Part shown: piece by piece, positions 13,001 to 23,402 of the stretch | Layout of the letters: each line of letters begins with the position of its first letter | Numbering within the stretch: the first letter of the stretch is position 1 | Source of the DNA: Whitmania pigra | Lineage: Eukaryota > Annelida > Clitellata > Hirudinida > Haemopidae | NCBI GenBank assembly: GCA_021613335.1 | Contig: JAJTWR010000458.1 | Span: 132,001-196,000 of the forward strand | Reading direction: 5' to 3' | Length of the DNA: 64,000 nucleotides | Translations under genes and position numbers: made by a program | The notes under the pieces: generated by a model | What the model was told of the DNA's origin: nothing | Databases searched by the model: none | The model's input: only the letters and a program-made list of their open reading frames with translations

Positions 13001-15049
13001 ATCCCCTCGACTGTTGCAGAGTTACAGACGTCAGAACTCGATAATACTGACTCAGATGCCTCTCTTGAACACGGTCATTGATCTCTGGAGGATGGTCAGG
13101 GATCACAAATGCTCTGCTGTCGTCATGGTCAATCACTTCGACACTTTGGATGAGGTCAGTTGACAGTGATGTTGCTGCTTGACATTTCATTATTATTAAT
13201 ATTATTATTATTAATACTATTATTATTATTATCATCATCATTATTTCTATTTTCATTTCGTGCTTCTTATAAATTTAATTGTGTGGATAATAATTTATCA
13301 CTGAGTGAGGCAATGGATCAAAAAAGAAGCTGTTATATTTATTAATTTGAAGTTCTTTCATTACCTAATATTATACTTTGATGCTTCTGCGAGGTCTGCA
13401 TTTGTTTATGCAATTATAATATTCACCAGGAAATGATTTGCTGCATCCTGTTTATAATGTGTGATCATTCTCAATGAGCAACTCTTGAACATGTGACAAA
13501 CCTTTTAGCAGCAGTTTTAACTGTGATCCTTATTAATACTATTAATTTAATAGTAAATGATCACTGTTATTACAGATTAAAAATATCTTCATTCCTTATT
13601 CTACACACTTGAAATTTAGGTCGAATACATTTTGAAATCAACATTTGATCAGACATGGTTGTTAAGTTATTAAAACATTGCCACGGCAGACGGCAGCTCA
13701 GTACTGGCCCGAAGAGAACGAGGAGTGCGAGTGCGGACCTTTCCTCATCGAGACCCTCAGCACTGATAGGTCGGATGCAGACATCGTCACCAGACAGTTG
13801 CAGTTGAATTACTTCCCTGATGTTGGTTCCATGAAGCAGTTCATCCAATGTTGTGTTGTAGACATTTTAATAATGCTAAGGAGTTAAATTAGTTAATTGT
13901 TAAATTTGTCTTTTAATTCAAGTTTTTGAGTTAGTTTTTCTACTTTTCAATTTTTATTTACTTATTGCAGGTAAAAAATATAATGTTATTATACAATTAT
14001 TAAACAATGCTGTTGCATGAGATCATGTTTTAATGGCCTTGAAATTACCTGTATGTTTGTCTCCAGCTGCCACACAAGGAAAAACAATCGACTTCCACCA
14101 GTTCCCCCCCTGTCGAGGCTCCTCCCTCCGATGACGGCCCACCGAGCGAGGGACACGAGCAGCCTGGTGAAGTTCATCACGTGACCCACTTGCAGCTTCT
14201 CAACTGGTCCTCTCACAGCAACCTACCACCTTCTGAGCTCCCCATCATTCGATTGGTCGAAAAGATCGATGAAATTCAAAAGAAGAATCCTGACCAGCCA
14301 ATAGTTGTGCACTGCATGTGAGTCTATTTTTGGCATTTATAGTTTTTGTTCTTTTTTTTCAAATAGCAAATCGATGGAGTGAAAAATTGCTAATGATGGA
14401 AATTGCTAATTTGTGAGTGCTTAATGAAATTTGGAAGATTTGAGTAATTGAAATAGAAATTCTAACTTTTATTCATTTTGTCAACTAACCTGTTGTAATA
14501 AATGATTAATTATATTAAATAATTAGATAATAAAAGAGAATAGACAAAAACTTCACATTTGCAGGATTGCATTAGTAGACAAATTTACGAGATTAGAGTT
14601 GTTTAATTTGAAATGCTCAGAGGCTTCTTTCATCACGACTCGGTTGATTGGCGTGCGACAGAACAATAGTGAATGTGATTGCTGAATTAAGGAATTATTT
14701 GAGCAGGGATGGTGCTAGTCAGAGTGGTCTCTTGGTGACTTCACTTTGCATTTGGGAGAGAATGAAGGATGAATTGGAGGTCGATGTCTACGAGACAACA
14801 AAGAGGCTCAAGTCGATCAGGCCACAAATTATCAACAACATGGTAGGTTGTTTTTTGGTTTTGTTGTTGTACGTTTGTACACACTCAGTAGTAACTGTTG
14901 ACAACTCTATTCTTTTCCTTACCTTCTAATGGCAGCTTTGTGAGCATTTAAAAGTGAATTTACCTTCCTTGCAGGAGCAGTACAGCTTCCTCTATAAGAT
15001 GGTTCTTCTCTACCTGAGAGAGTTTGCCACCTACTCGAACTTTAACTGA
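1580..15049 (+). CDS. Receptor-type protein tyrosine phosphatase (fucolectin-like, EGF-like, FN3, TM, PTP D1-D2)
   Basis: Complete 27-exon gene, ~1429 residues, frame closed at every junction. Exons: 1580-1649, 2059-2229, 4113-4280, 5223-5360, 5591-5725, 5835-6030, 6390-6976, 7089-7168, 7242-7358, 7825-7936, 8454-8580, 8863-8930, 9229-9431, 9626-9716, 9907-9983, 10133-10169, 10282-10379, 10582-11207, 11888-12023, 12133-12282, 12491-12590, 12737-12810, 13020-13154, 13690-13821, 14067-14317, 14707-14842, 14975-15049. Order: signal peptide (1-~23), F5/8C or fucolectin-like domain (24-136, ending CEIQVLG), two Cys-rich EGF-like modules (137-227), FN3-like region plus acidic linker (to 488), FN3 (489-591), membrane span (609-632), D1 (657-~1129), D2 (to 1429). 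D1 has WPD at 999-1001 and [10 protein letters not shown] at 1032-1041, so it should dephosphorylate phosphotyrosine. D1 carries a ~120-residue insert (868-~985). D2 has WSS and HCMDGASQSG instead of WPD and C(X)5R, so it is a predicted pseudophosphatase. Ligand unknown. Animal RPTPs act at the plasma membrane in adhesion and growth signalling. Confidence 0.93.
2230..4112 (+). other. Large intron 2 of the RPTP gene
   Basis: This 1.9-kb intron splits the fucolectin-like domain in phase 1. I see no coding exon in it. It holds a perfect 11-bp inverted repeat (2772-2782 and 2797-2807) and an A/T homopolymer junction near 3816-3836. Antisense open frames at 2399-2728 are unsupported. Confidence 0.6.
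10001..10042. repeat. ATT/ATTT microsatellite in an RPTP intron
   Basis: A run of ATT units passing into ATTT units lies between exons 9907-9983 and 10133-10169. Confidence 0.85.
11230..11544. repeat. 45-bp minisatellite, seven copies, in an RPTP intron
   Basis: Seven units start at 11230, 11275, 11320, 11365, 11410, 11455 and 11500. Each begins GATGGTC and ends TTTGTTCTTGTATG with an A or G. The array begins 22 bases after the 5' splice site that follows the D1 catalytic His-Cys (donor at 11208). Because the period is a multiple of three, it leaves open frames on both strands (15-residue periodic translation) with no coding meaning. Confidence 0.95.
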
Positions 15050-16288
15050 CGGAAGAAACTGCGAATGACTGACGTGTCGTGCCGACCTTTGGATGGAACG
15101 GAAGCCGAACGTTTGCTCTTTTCCACTTTCGTGTCTCTCTGGTTTGACGTGCAGTAGTTGTTTTCGTTTCAGTGGCCGATCGGAGTTTCACCCGATGATT
15201 GTTCTCTTTTCATTTGTTGCAATTACACTCTGGCAAAAGTTGTTCAACTTTTAAAAAACTAAAGCACAGTTTGACATGTTTGGAATGAAATTCTGTTCCT
15301 TGTTTGGCATGAAATTAAAAGGAAATGAATTGAAAATAAATTTAAAAGAATGTCAAAATCAGTCCGTTAAGTTTGTGCACGAACGTCATGTCACGGCTTC
15401 GATACATCAAATTGCCGTGGTCGTCTTGGTCCTTGTTTGCGTGCATCTCTAAAGTCATTTTAAATCTTTTCTGCAAAATTCTACTTTATTTATTATTGTA
15501 AGTATAACTCTTTGTGTTCAAAAGATGAAGCTCCCAGAAGTATTTCTCCAAGTTTTTCAGTGGAGTTAGTAATATGGTCTAAGATTTGTGACAATTTATC
15601 ATTATTATTTGTATTCGCTATTATTAACTTGTGTAGAATTATTGCCAGTTTTCAGGTTTTTTGGTTGAATCTGCGTTATTCTTTTCGTTATTTTTATGTC
15701 GTTTTTTACATTTTTGTAGATTGACTATGAGTTTACACAACAAGTAGACGATGAATGTGTTTTTTAGTTATCGCTTTGAAGAGGACAACAATCGATGACG
15801 ATGCCACGTAATCCGCTCTCGACATGGCCGGTTAATGTCGACGACAATGTCATGAGTTTTGTAATGTAAATACACGAGAACAATAATTTCTAATTATCTC
15901 CGCTTTCGTTCAGGTCCTGATTTTTTGTCGTCGTGTGTTGTACCTCTGCTACTTTTTTATATCTACATAAAGGTATATATATAAATATATATATATATAA
16001 AGTTATATAGTTTGTTTACAGATGCCAGATGCTTTGAAGAGATTTTGTGACCTCTAGCATAATTTATACAAAAATTGTTTCCATCTCAATATGGCCACAT
16101 TTCCTGCTTTTATGATTACATTCGACATCACGAGAATGACATTGGTGTTTTTAAAGAAATTCATTTGACGTTAAGCCAGTAACTAGTTGCTTGACAGTGT
16201 GGCAGTTTGCAAGTGTTGTGCATCATGTTTGAAACTTGTCTGCTTGATGATGTTCTGGTGTTGTTGTTGTTGCTGTGAAAATGGATTC

Positions 16289-16294
16289 AATAAA
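16289..16294 (+). promoter_or_regulatory. Candidate poly(A) signal of the RPTP gene
   Basis: AATAAA in the sense strand, 1.24 kb after the stop codon. It is followed within 15-25 bases by T-rich sequence typical of a cleavage region. Confidence 0.5.
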
Positions 16295-16569
16295 AACTGG
16301 TCGTTCCTCTTTTCCTGCTGGCATTTCTGTCTCAAGTTTTGACGCCATCAATTATAGGCTCTAATTGGTCGAGTTAATGGCTAAGTAAATAATTTCATTA
16401 CCACATTTGTGGGATTGCAAGTGTTGCATTGTTTTATTATCTGTAATTTCTAATTTTAATTATAGTTCTACCATCGATGGGTACCGGAATTTTGGCTATT
16501 GATGTTGAGATGCTAATCATAGCTTATCTAGAATTGATGAATTGATGCTATGAATTATTGTTACTACGG

Positions 16570-16612
<43 letters not shown>
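16570..16612. repeat. (ATT)n microsatellite
   Basis: About 14 uninterrupted ATT units in intergenic DNA. Confidence 0.95.
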
Positions 16613-16613
<1 letters not shown>

Positions 16614-17882
16614 GGATTATTATGATTATGGTCTAATTTATATTTTGAGCCTGGAATCTTAGCTCGTTATTCCTGAATATTTTTGAGAAGGGAAGTTGGC
16701 ACTGGACAATGATTTGTGAGGGATGACGTGTATTTAGCCTCTTGCTGTCTGTAGAACTTTGTGTACCTGACGTGGATTACGGCCATATATTTTCGGCATT
16801 TCGTCACATTATTGTTTTTTTGGAATTAATATTGTTACTACAAGTGTACAGATCTGTGACCTGTGCACTTCTATCTTTAAAATTTCCCCACTAACGAACA
16901 TTTGTATCTCAATTGTATCCTCCCTTCAAAGCATTATGACTCAGTAAGTGGAGTCAGTGAAGAAATCGTGTTTCTATTGCATGTATGCTCTTCACGGCAC
17001 GTTGCTTCTTTGCTGTGGAATTTCATGTCTGATTTTTGTTTTATTTTGTACTTTGCCGCTTAATTCAGATTAATAGACAGTTGCTGTCTCAATATACTTA
17101 ATACACACCCAAAGGTGTAGCCAGGGTTTTGCGCCGGGGGGGGGAAAGCGGTCAGCCCATTCAAAAAGGTGCTACCTTTTTAACTCCAGCTCATACATGC
17201 AGTTCATATACTAATTAAACTTACAAATTGTAATTAGAAATTCTCAATACCAGGATGCATCTATCATTTTATTTACTTTAAGGTAGCCAAAGAATCATCT
17301 CGTCCGGAAGTAGTCTACAGATTATAAAAGACCATTTTTTCAACATTTTTGAACGCTTTGACACTCATCACCACCCCACTTTAAACAAAGTTTCCTAATT
17401 AGTTCCATTTTGAACTTCATTTATATCCATTAATGTGAGAAGTTTGCTGGCCACCTCAAAAGGACTAATGCAAAATACGTTTTAGGGAGCACTAAGGGAA
17501 CCTCATAAAAGTAAATATTGCGGATTTGCACTTTGTAAAGCCGAGTGCCTCAACTCCACATCTGTTTAAATTCCACATTGACAAACTTTGTTAGCACAGT
17601 TTGACGTCCTTCCAACCGTTCGCTAGCGCCGATAAAAGACTTCAACTCGATAAATTGACCATGGATCCCCTCCCATACCACCCGAAAAGTCAGAGAAAAA
17701 TGTCTTTTTTGAAAAATGAATTCTTAATTATCACAAAAATAAATCTACTTTATATTAAATCCAGAGTACACTGTAGTTAGCAGTTATTAGAAAATCAAAA
17801 CTGAGTCTTCAAGATAACTTCACTTTCACATCAATGCAGAACTTATATTCCTGATCACACCCCATATATGCATCACTCATGA

Positions 17883-19372
17883 TAGTGGCGTACAAAGGGA
17901 GGGAAGGTCCGCCCCGGGCAGCAAGTGCCAAGGGGCGGCATTTTGAGGGAGTACGTAAAAATTTAAAAAAATGGCCATTTCTTTTCTCCAGTTTTTCTAA
18001 TGTTTCCATTGAAGGAACAGATTTCAATTTGGCATTTGATATATTTTAACGTATCGATTGATGTGTAACATTCACGATCCGTCAACGAAATTTACTTTAT
18101 TAATTTATTATTTATTTATTAATTTTTTAAAACGTTTCGTGAAATATTAAATAACGTCAATTCGTTCTTTACCAAAACCAGATTTTAAAGATTCTCAAAT
18201 ATTTATTTTTTATTCTTGTGATTTTTCAAAGAAGGTACCGTAATGAAGAGAGAGTGAAGGAAAGCGGCGCGTTATTCCGTAGAAAGAGACAGTGCAATAG
18301 GCGAATCCAAAAAATTTCTGCTCTGAAATGGGGATAAGCATGAAGAGTCGAATCAGCAAAAAGAACTAATAGATTTATTGGCTGACGCAGCTAGGATTTG
18401 ACACTGAGTTGAGACTGGAAATGCTGTGTGTCATAATCTGGCAGATGTCAGCAAGTTCATGGTCTTGCAAACACATACGCCATCACACCGTGAAACCTGT
18501 TTGATGATAAATATGATTATAAGTTTGGCGTAGTTGATGAAGACATAGATAAAGAAGAGTGTTTTGCCAAAAGGAAGAGATTGAAGTATTTATTGGAAGC
18601 TTCGGGAACGATAAAATCGACGAACCCCTTCAACTTTTGAGCTTCATACAGAGACACCATCTTGGGGATTTTGCCCTAACATTGTGATCTTGCTGCGTAT
18701 CTTCCGAACCCAGGTTTAGTGATGTTAGCTGTGAGCGCTCTTCCTCCAAACTTAAGTTAATAAAAAACTACCTTCGATCATCGATGAGCCAGGCACGGCT
18801 TACAGATTTGGCAGCCCTCTTCAGAGAAGGAACTTGCCGATTAGGAGTCGCCCGGGGTCACTTTTTTTTAGCCGGGGCCGGAGTAAAAAAAATGCATGGT
18901 TAGATATGAAACTTTCTGAAGTATTAACGGTGTAATTTTCTGCTTTTCTTCAACTTTTTAAAACTATTTGCAATGCAAATTTATTGATGAGCTGTTATAA
19001 TTAACACCCGATAATTTAATTCCATCAAATAAAAGATTTTATAATAACTTGGATCCGGATATGGAATATACGTTCGCATTTAAAAAAAAAGTGTCTAAAT
19101 GTCTTTTACATGATGTGCGACATTCCCCGGCTAAAATTTGCCGAGACCGGGGTCGCTAAAAAAGCCGAGGCCTGGTTCCCCGGTCGATTCCTTTTGCCGA
19201 TAGACTGAATTTTGAAACTATTATAAAAATTAATTTGCCGAAAGAAAAAAATTCAAAAAATATTTGAGAGCTTTTCGAAATTTTAAATGATTATTAACGG
19301 GAAGGGGCGGGCGGCAAATCTTATGACCACCCCGGGCGACAAAAACAGTTGGTACGCCACTGGGACCTGCAA
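17883..19372 (+). mobile_element. hAT (ZMYM1-like) transposon remnant, copy A, with a nested MITE
   Basis: The left end reads AGTGGCGTACAAAGGG and the right end is its near inverse, GGTACGCCACTG. GC-rich subterminal sequence containing CCCCGGGC lies inside both ends. The interior (18240-18840) is a broken transposase. Reading-frame pieces such as ERSSSKLKLIKNYLRSS and MSQARLTDLA match the C-terminal hAT dimerisation region, but frameshifts and stops interrupt them. It is much shorter than an autonomous element, so this is a dead deletion derivative. Flanking 8-bp duplications are not visible, which suggests age. It ends 346 bases upstream of the DHHC start codon. Confidence 0.8.
18834..19201. 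mobile_element. Nested non-autonomous hAT-type MITE with 8-bp TSD
   Basis: The 352-bp insert at 18842-19193 is flanked by perfect 8-bp direct repeats TTGCCGAT (18834-18841 and 19194-19201). Its ends are inverted repeats: TAGGAGTCGCCCGGGG on the left, and AAGGAATCGACCGGGG when the right end is reversed (13 of 16 match). More GC-rich inverted sequence lies inside (GCCGGGG motifs). It has no open frame. Eight-bp duplications and short TIRs are hAT hallmarks. Copy B of the host element (49539-49546) has a single uninterrupted TTGCCGAT, the pre-insertion state. Confidence 0.85.
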
Positions 19373-19718
19373 TTTGAAATTACGCCGCTGGGGAGGAGGA
19401 AGACATAGGCCTCTTACTAAGAAACTAGAAACAAAAAGGGTCATTTCCTCGAAAAGTGCGATAGGGGGGATATGGACACAGTAAATGCTCGTGGTGTTCC
19501 CCCAATTCCAGCCTCAGGGCAGGCGCCTGTGTAGTGGCGCCAAATGTACGACCCTTAATATGTAATTATTTATCGAGGAGACTCAGTTATTAGAGCAACA
19601 TTTATTTTATTTTTATTTCGCTCTTAGGGTCAGAGCCGAGAACACGAGATAATTTTGTCCTAAAATATATGCCAGATGCTTTTTACGATGTTTACCTTAA
19701 CTCACATCGCATCGAGAC

Positions 19719-22700
19719 ATGGCGTCTGTTTCGATGTGCGTAAATATATTGAGGTGGCTGCCAGTAATATTTGTATTTTTTTTATTTGTTTGGTCGTCAT
19801 ACACCTATATTGTGCAAATGTGTTTTTGTAAGTACCTATTTTTGTTATACCATTCAAAGCTTTAAATATGGTTAAAGGGATTTGCATATGCATAGCGTGC
19901 CAAAAAAGTCTTCCAAGACCACTGAAGCATCGCTTCTAATTATAGGGCACTTTTGTACTTTCTTTAGTAAACTAGGTAATGGAGGTAATAAGTCTTAATC
20001 GTCTTTATATGATAAGATCAAGTGAGAAGCATGTTTCAAATTTAATGAGATTGGAAAAGATTATGAATATTTTGTATGGTTTAGTAATTATAATTTGAAT
20101 ACATTGTTCCTAACATTTTGCAGATATGGTCACAAATACAATTGAAAGGGGTAATTTAGATTAAAAGCTGATTTTAATTTATAATTTATAATTAATTCTT
20201 GATGTTCTTATAAATCTCTTCAGCCATTTGATAACATAAAAATATTATATATTATTTATTGATGTGTCTTATACCACACTCTTAATAAATGCCATGTTTT
20301 GATTCAGTAATTTATTTGGTGGTGTTTTGCTTCCTCCTCTTCATGTGTCAGTGGTGTTTCTTCAAAGCCCTTTTCACCGAGGTTGCAGTCGTTCCATTCC
20401 AGGTGATTGATGATGATAATGATTTTATCGATGTTCAGGAAATTATTTTAAAGTTCTTTTGAGCTCATGGTTGAGATGCAGTTTTTGTAATAAAGTTCAT
20501 TTTTGATTTGCTTTGGCATTTTTAGTTTTATTAATGTAATAAATTTGTTGCCTGTTCATGAAGTTTTAAGCCCCAAGTCATAAGTTATTTATTTGTTCTA
20601 AACAGACATAACAAGATGTAACTATTGTAAGTATGTACAGAATTTTTATAAACCAGCATCAGTAATTAAGTAATACGAAGCAATCTTAAGCTAGAATTAC
20701 AACTTTTAGTTTTTCCTGACTGCTGAGGAAAAAGAACTTGCATCTCAAGGAAAGACTGAGTGCAACGAGGTCATCGATTCAAAAGGCATGAAGCTCAGAG
20801 TTCAGGGGAGAACTGTGCGAGGATGTGAGTAGTTTTCGTCATCATCATTGTCATCGTAACTGTCATCGCAATCATCGTCGGCCATGTTGACATAAATTTG
20901 AATTTCTCTTTATTGCTTTAAATTACTTTAAATTTTCAAACTACATAATAAAAAAATAAATGCATGACGAACGAATGTTTAATTTCATTGTCAGGTGTCA
21001 GATATTGCGAGCAGTGCAAATGCATTAAGCCTGACAGGGCTCACCACTGTTCCACGTGTGAAAAGTAAGCATTTTCAGCTCTCATTCTATACGTGTTTAT
21101 GCCATGCTCTACGTGTTTAGTCCTCCTGAAATCTTAGCACATGTTGCTCGTTACAAGTTTTAAGTTTTTCACAAACCTCGTTAGACCGTCAATGTTTGGT
21201 GGCTAATTGGTGAGCCGATTGATCGTAATAAACTTTCCGATTATTCAGGTGTGTGCTGAAGATGGACCACCACTGTCCTTGGTATGCTATCACAATTCAT
21301 TACTTTATGGTGATCATCATCACCACCATCATCATCATCATCATCATCATAATCATAAAAATCATTGTCAGCATCATCATCAAAATCATCATCATCATCA
21401 TCCTTGCAACAGGATCAACAACTGCGTCTGCTACAGCAACTACAAGTTCTTCTTCCTGTTCATTTCCTACTCTTTCATTCTCTGCTTCTACATTGCAGTC
21501 ACCTCCTGTCAGTACTTCATTATTTTCTGGACTGTAAGTTTCGACTGATTTTCTTTCTAATTGTTTTTGTAGATGATTGTTAATTAGTATTTAATTAAAT
21601 ATGTTAATGAATATTTACAATAATAATACGTTTTAAAATTACTTTAATCCGATGGCGTTCGTTGACACGATTCAATTTGCATTTCCCGCTCCTCTTCATC
21701 GGCAGACGAATTTGTCGACGGAGGGTTACAGCAGGTTCCACGTGCTCTTCCTTTTCTTCATCAGCATCATGTTCACGATCAGCCTGCTCACTCTATTCTC
21801 CTACCATCTCTACCTGATCGTTGGCAATCGCACCACATTAGGTTCATCGATCTTCCTTTGCATCGACACATTTTGGTTTTGACATTGCTTCTTTGTTCTG
21901 TCATTCAGTAAATGCAGTTGACAACTTAGGAGTTGTGGTCTTAAGGGTTTTATGTCAACATTCCTGTCCGCCCTAATTTTTTGTGATTTATAATCCTAAT
22001 TTACAATTTTTAATTTATCTTTTATATTTGGAAATTTAGTTTGTATTCGGCTGAATTTGTTTTGATTCGGAATTTATTTTTTAAATCCAGGATAATGGCA
22101 ATTTGCACGGCGAAGTTCTCGTCATGTTGCTATTCATTGTCGACTTGCCCGTTATGTTGTCCTTAGTGACGTTGCTGCTTTTTCATGTCGATCTTGTTTT
22201 CAAAAACAGAACCACCCTCGGTTTGTTTGCGTTTACCACGTTGAAACTGCTTTCAAGTAAATTATTTATTTTACATTTTAAAAATTGATTTTATTTATTT
22301 TTGTACTGAGTTGACATTTTTAACCATTCGAAGATTGGATTGCACATTTATCAAATTTGAAAAGTTATAAATGAGATATATTATAAGTTATCGTGATGTC
22401 CTAAAAATGTCAGCTTATATCAAGGATAAAGTGCACTGCAAATTTGTAATTTCCCTGGCGTGGTATAACACACAGTGATATTAATTATTGTTAGAAAGAA
22501 TTATTACTGATTCTGGCATCGTTCTATCGTTCCCGAATTCCATTCTCCATCTCATTTGCAGAATCCCTCAGGGCACCGTCATTTAGGTCGGGTCCTGACA
22601 AGAACGCTTACAACAAAGGATGTAAGAAGAATTTCATCGAAGTCTTTGGCAGATCTCCTCTGTTGTGGTTCATTCCAGTTTTTACAGAGTTTGTTTCGTT

Positions 22701-23402
22701 TGCTTTTCTGAGTCTTTAAAAATAATTTTAAAATAACTGTACTAATACTTGTTTCATTTCTTATTTGTGATAGTTACATAGTTATATAACAATACCATAA
22801 TAATGTAAGTTATAGTAATAATAATAATATTATACTCAAAATAATAATAATAATATCTCGTGGTTTTAAAGCATGGGAGATGGTGTAACTTATACGGCCC
22901 GAATATCCCCAATTCCGATCGGTTATCGTTCCATGGAGAACTCGACCCTGGTTAATCTGGGGAGCGCCCCAAAGATTGAAACAAAATCCGTTCCGGTTCA
23001 ACCAACTAAAGCTGGGTGAGTTTGGTCTCGATGGAAATTATTTCACGAATTGTTGCTGTCACTATTGTTGCTGTCACCATTGTTGCCAACATCTTGTATT
23101 GTGATGCATGCTTGAGTTATCTACTTGCTTTTGATTATAAATTGTGACTTATTATTTCAATTGGCAGCTTAAATACTGAAAATGCTTCAAACTCTTCTTC
23201 ACAAAGGGAAGTAATTGCTTTGAAGGCCCTCAATCATGGTTGGTATTATTAGACTTTGAACTTTTGATTGAACATCTCTTTTTTAATACAGTTACGGTAG
23301 TAATGTTAGCAACTGTGTTAATAATCGGTTCAATTCCGAATTTTAATTTAATCAGCCCTCCAATCGCAAGTGACTGCTGAGAGGATCAAAAGTTTCATGT
23401 GA
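19719..23402 (+). CDS. DHHC-type protein S-palmitoyltransferase (ZDHHC2/15/20 group)
   Basis: Exons 19719-19827, 20308-20402, 20710-20824, 20995-21064, 21249-21281, 21413-21533, 21706-21841 (or alternative 22091-22220), 22562-22688, 22872-23015, 23168-23238, 23356-23402; ~355 residues, the usual size. Four membrane segments: residues ~10-36 and ~38-53 before the Cys-rich domain, then two after it. The zinc-binding domain runs from [19 protein letters not shown] to the catalytic DHHCPW at 136-141, where Cys139 should carry the acyl-enzyme. [12 protein letters not shown] follows. The TTxE motif (NRTTLE) is split between an alternative exon and the next. The post-TTxE segment (ESLRAPSF then MGDG) matches the ZDHHC2/15/20 group, which palmitoylate membrane proteins at Golgi, endosome or plasma membrane. 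The last ~75 residues are a variable cytosolic tail. Confidence 0.93.
21314..21403. repeat. CAT-rich microsatellite in a DHHC intron
   Basis: CAT and CAC trinucleotides fill most of the 131-bp intron between the DHHC-motif exon and the next exon. The apparent poly-His or poly-Ile open frames here are artefacts. Confidence 0.85.
21706..21841 (+). other. DHHC alternative exon A (TM4 plus TTxE start)
   Basis: 136-nt exon, phase 0 to phase 1. It encodes [14 protein letters not shown].., close to the family consensus, and ends NRTTL. It is preceded by TCTTCATCGGCAG and followed by GTTCATCG. Predicted to be used in place of exon B. Confidence 0.8.
22091..22220 (+). other. DHHC alternative exon B (duplicated TM4 exon)
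   Basis: 130-nt exon, 250 bases after exon A, with the same phases (0 to 1), an acceptor ending AAATCCAG and donor GTTTGTTT. It encodes a second hydrophobic segment ([20 protein letters not shown]) and ends FKNRTTL, homologous to the end of exon A. The frame is intact with no stop. Including both exons would break the downstream frame (266 nt), so use should be mutually exclusive. Expression is not proven. Confidence 0.7.

Larger units (their letters stand above)
15050..17882 (+). other. RPTP 3' UTR and intergenic region
   Basis: The 3' UTR probably runs to the AATAAA at 16289-16294. It contains a TA-rich tract (15958-16010). Beyond it are an (ATT)n microsatellite (16570-16612) and, at about 17111-17170, a G-rich motif starting AGGTGTAGCCAGG that resembles the ends of non-autonomous DNA transposons. 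Its partner end was not found. No exon was recognised. Confidence 0.5.

Noticed and set aside
21207..21583. Poly-His/Ser frames
   Set aside because: They run through the CAT-rich intron of the DHHC gene; the real exons use the splice sites around it.
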